A stretch of 16,913 nt of DNA from Microbacteriaceae bacterium (GTDB lineage: Bacteria; Actinomycetota; Actinomycetes; Actinomycetales; Microbacteriaceae): NCBI GenBank assembly GCA_012511645.1, contig JAAZFP010000002.1, forward strand, positions 1 to 16,913, given 5' to 3'. Of the stretch, positions 15,450 through 16,913 are shown in pieces. The position numbers were made by a program, and so were the translations under genes. How positions within the stretch are numbered: the stretch's first letter is position 1; the number at the start of each line of letters is the position of its first letter. Under the pieces are notes generated by a model that searched no databases, was not told the DNA's origin, and saw only the letters and a program-made list of their open reading frames with translations.

Positions 15450-16588
15450 AGGGTTTCGCCGAGCTTGAAGCCCTTCTCCTCATCGCCCTCACGGGTGTAT
15501 GAGAAGCCGTCAGCGCCGATGGTCACAGCCATCTCGCTGGCGTCGGTGCGTGCTACGACGGGCTGTGGGTTGCCGTCGAGGTCGAGCACGAGTGATGCCT
15601 CGGTGTACCACGAGGGTACAACCGGGGTACCCCACCAGTCACGGCGCTGGTTGTCGTGCACATCCCAGGTGACAACTGGGTTGTCGGGGTCACCCGTGTA
15701 GTAGTCCTGCGTGTAGATTTCGACGCGGTGACCGTCTGGATCGCGCAGGTAGAGGTAGAACGCATTCGACACGCCGTGACGACCGGGGCCGCGCTCAATG
15801 TGATCGCTGAGGCGCAGCGAACCGAGCTTGTCGCAGATCGCGAGAATGTTGTGCTTCTCGTGGGTTGCGAACGCGACGTGGTGCATGCGGGGTCCATCGC
15901 CACCAGTGGCAGCGGTATCGTGCACGGTGGGCTTGCGGCGCAGCCACGCCGCGTACACGGTGCCGTCATTGTCCTGAATGTCTTCGGTTACGCGGAAGCC
16001 GAGATCCTGGTAGTGGCGCACGGCACGGGGCACGTCAGGGGTGACCTGGTTGAAGTGGTCGAGACGCACGAGCTCACCGGGAGCGTGCAGGTCGTAGCGC
16101 CATGCCAGACGCTCGACGTGCTCGGTCTGGTAGAAGAACTCGTAGGGGAAGCCGAGCGGATCGACCACGCGCACTGAATCGCCGATGCCCTTGACGAAGC
16201 CGTTCTCGTTGCGACGCACGTCACAGCCAAGCTCGGTGTAGAAAGCGACGGCCTTATCGAGATCTTCGGGCGTGCGCACGCGGTATGAGAACGCGGCAAC
16301 CGCGGCGACTGGGCCCTTGCGCAGCACGAGGTTGTGGTGGATGAACTCTTCGGTAGAGCGCAGGTAGATCGCAGTGTCGTCCTCTTCCGTCACGTAGAGG
16401 CCGAGCACATCGACGTAGAACTTGCGTGATGCGGCAAGGTCGGTGACCACGAGCTCCATATAGGCGCAGCGAAGAATGTCTGGCGCTGCGGCAGTTGGCG
16501 TTGCGATCGGGTTGTCAGCGACGATGGGGGCTTCCTTGGTGACCCAGAACCCTGAGGAGGTCTTGTCGCTTTCATTGAGTTTTGCCAT
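15446..16588 (-). CDS. hpaD: 3,4-dihydroxyphenylacetate (homoprotocatechuate) 2,3-dioxygenase
   Basis: Cytoplasmic type I extradiol (vicinal oxygen chelate fold) dioxygenase that opens the ring of homoprotocatechuate next to the diol, giving 5-carboxymethyl-2-hydroxymuconate semialdehyde. In 380 aa the metal ligands are His178 (LDHFN), His237 (MHHVAF) and Glu290 (DGHRVEIYTQDYY); second-sphere residues Asn180, Trp215, His223 (TVHDT) and Tyr280 are present. All sit exactly 23 positions beyond the numbering I remember for the Brevibacterium fuscum Fe(II) enzyme, so the assignment is strong; iron or manganese cannot be told apart from sequence. The ATG at 16588 has only a weak AGAAAG SD. The extra 23 N-terminal residues (MAKLNESDKTSSGFW...) are unusual. 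It lies 100 bp downstream of hpaE, whose enzyme uses its product. Confidence 0.95.
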   Translation of the reverse strand: MAKLNESDKTSSGFWVTKEAPIVADNPIATPTAAAPDILRCAYMELVVTDLAASRKFYVDVLGLYVTEEDDTAIYLRSTEEFIHHNLVLRKGPVAAVAAFSYRVRTPEDLDKAVAFYTELGCDVRRNENGFVKGIGDSVRVVDPLGFPYEFFYQTEHVERLAWRYDLHAPGELVRLDHFNQVTPDVPRAVRHYQDLGFRVTEDIQDNDGTVYAAWLRRKPTVHDTAATGGDGPRMHHVAFATHEKHNILAICDKLGSLRLSDHIERGPGRHGVSNAFYLYLRDPDGHRVEIYTQDYYTGDPDNPVVTWDVHDNQRRDWWGTPVVPSWYTEASLVLDLDGNPQPVVARTDASEMAVTIGADGFSYTREGDEEKGFKLGETL

Positions 16589-16631
16589 GGTGATGCTTTC
16601 TGGTGAGTGGAAACAATGTGAGGTGAGGGCG

Positions 16632-16663
16632 GCGATGAGGGAGAACCTGTGCTCCCTCATCGC
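16632..16663 (-). promoter_or_regulatory. 12-bp perfect hairpin between hpaE and hpaD
   Basis: GCGATGAGGGAG (16632-16643), an 8-nt loop, then CTCCCTCATCGC (16652-16663). It starts 25 nt after the hpaE stop and ends 43 nt before the hpaD ATG. No T run follows on the minus strand. It could be a partial terminator or attenuator, an RNA-processing or stability element that sets the hpaE:hpaD ratio, or an operator. Confidence 0.5.
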
Positions 16664-16688
16664 TGACCGGGAGAGAGCTCGGTGCGAA

Positions 16689-16913
16689 CTACTTGCCTGC
16701 TCCGAAGCGCGGTGAGTGCGCCTCATTGAGCGTGATCTGAATGGACTGGGCAGTCGTGTAGAAGTCGACCGAGCGGTAGCCGCCTGCGCGGCCGAGGCCC
16801 GATGCCTTGACGCCGCCAAACGGGGTGCGCAGGTCGCGGACGTTGTTCGAGTTCAGCCACACCATGCCTGACTCGATGGCTGCCGCGAAGTTGTGGGCAC
16901 GCTTGAGGTTCGA
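16689..16913 (-). CDS. hpaE: 5-carboxymethyl-2-hydroxymuconate semialdehyde dehydrogenase, C-terminal 74 residues (5' end beyond window)
   Basis: Only the end of an NAD-dependent aldehyde dehydrogenase is here, starting in frame at the right edge. The visible part reads SNLKRAHNFAAAIESGMVWLN at the edge (in part), then NVRDLRTPFGGVKASGLGR and SVDFYTTAQSIQITL, ending RFGAGK. The PFGGxKxSGxGR block is the aldehyde dehydrogenase C-terminal signature, and NVRDLRTPFGG together with SVDFYT is what I recall for HpaE rather than other ALDHs. It would oxidise the ring-cleavage product of the neighbouring HpaD to 5-carboxymethyl-2-hydroxymuconate. Catalytic Cys and Glu lie outside the window, so activity cannot be judged. 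Confidence 0.85.
   Translation of the reverse strand, partial: SNLKRAHNFAAAIESGMVWLNSNNVRDLRTPFGGVKASGLGRAGGYRSVDFYTTAQSIQITLNEAHSPRFGAGK

Noticed and set aside
1..16913. Mobile elements, tRNA genes, CRISPR arrays or defence genes
   Set aside because: No transposase or integrase coding, no tRNA-like cloverleaf sequence, no regularly spaced repeats and no defence-type domains were recognised.

Overview
The window looks like ordinary chromosome from a high-GC actinobacterium. A Micrococcales/Microbacteriaceae-type genome is my best guess; the species cannot be named from this. The main pointers are a fused actinobacterial 2-oxoglutarate decarboxylase/dehydrogenase (Kgd/OdhA type) of about 1,256 aa, a metY-metX methionine pair, an actinobacterial-style uracil-DNA glycosylase, and a homoprotocatechuate 2,3-dioxygenase that, from memory, resembles the Brevibacterium fuscum enzyme residue for residue around its active site. 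No tRNA, rRNA, insertion sequence, phage gene, plasmid gene or CRISPR array was seen.

Layout, left to right. A META-domain lipoprotein (minus, 3' end cut by the window edge) lies downstream of kgd (minus, 431-4201). A 317-bp divergent region with a perfect 8-bp inverted repeat separates kgd from two translationally coupled CNNM/HlyC-CorC membrane proteins (plus, 4519-6977). A nested bidirectional terminator separates these from the tail of metX. metX (7052-8272) and metY (8400-9725) run on the minus strand and make homocysteine from homoserine. ung (9883-10695, plus) is divergent from metY and convergent with an ABC-2 exporter operon: permease 10755-11933 and ATPase 11926-12888, both minus. 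The ATPase carries an in-frame TAA inside its ABC signature motif. Next come an APC-type amino-acid permease (13041-14603, minus) with a long hairpin just after its stop, and a small histidine-rich membrane protein of unknown function (14808-15449, plus). That protein ends stop-to-stop against hpaD (15446-16588, minus). Upstream of hpaD lies the 3' end of hpaE (16689 to the window edge), so the right end is part of a 4-hydroxyphenylacetate/homoprotocatechuate meta-cleavage cluster that continues beyond the window.

Functionally the genes fall into independent housekeeping and catabolic units: TCA cycle (kgd), divalent-cation or membrane homeostasis (CNNM pair), sulfur amino-acid synthesis (metYX), DNA repair (ung), an apparently disabled ABC exporter, amino-acid uptake, and aromatic catabolism (hpaDE), whose products would eventually reach central metabolism. 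I see no coherent new multi-gene system. The most notable signals are the nonsense codon in the ABC ATPase, a 17-bp perfect hairpin embedded in a coding region where two genes converge with no intergenic space, a 12-bp hairpin between hpaE and hpaD, and the palindrome in front of kgd.
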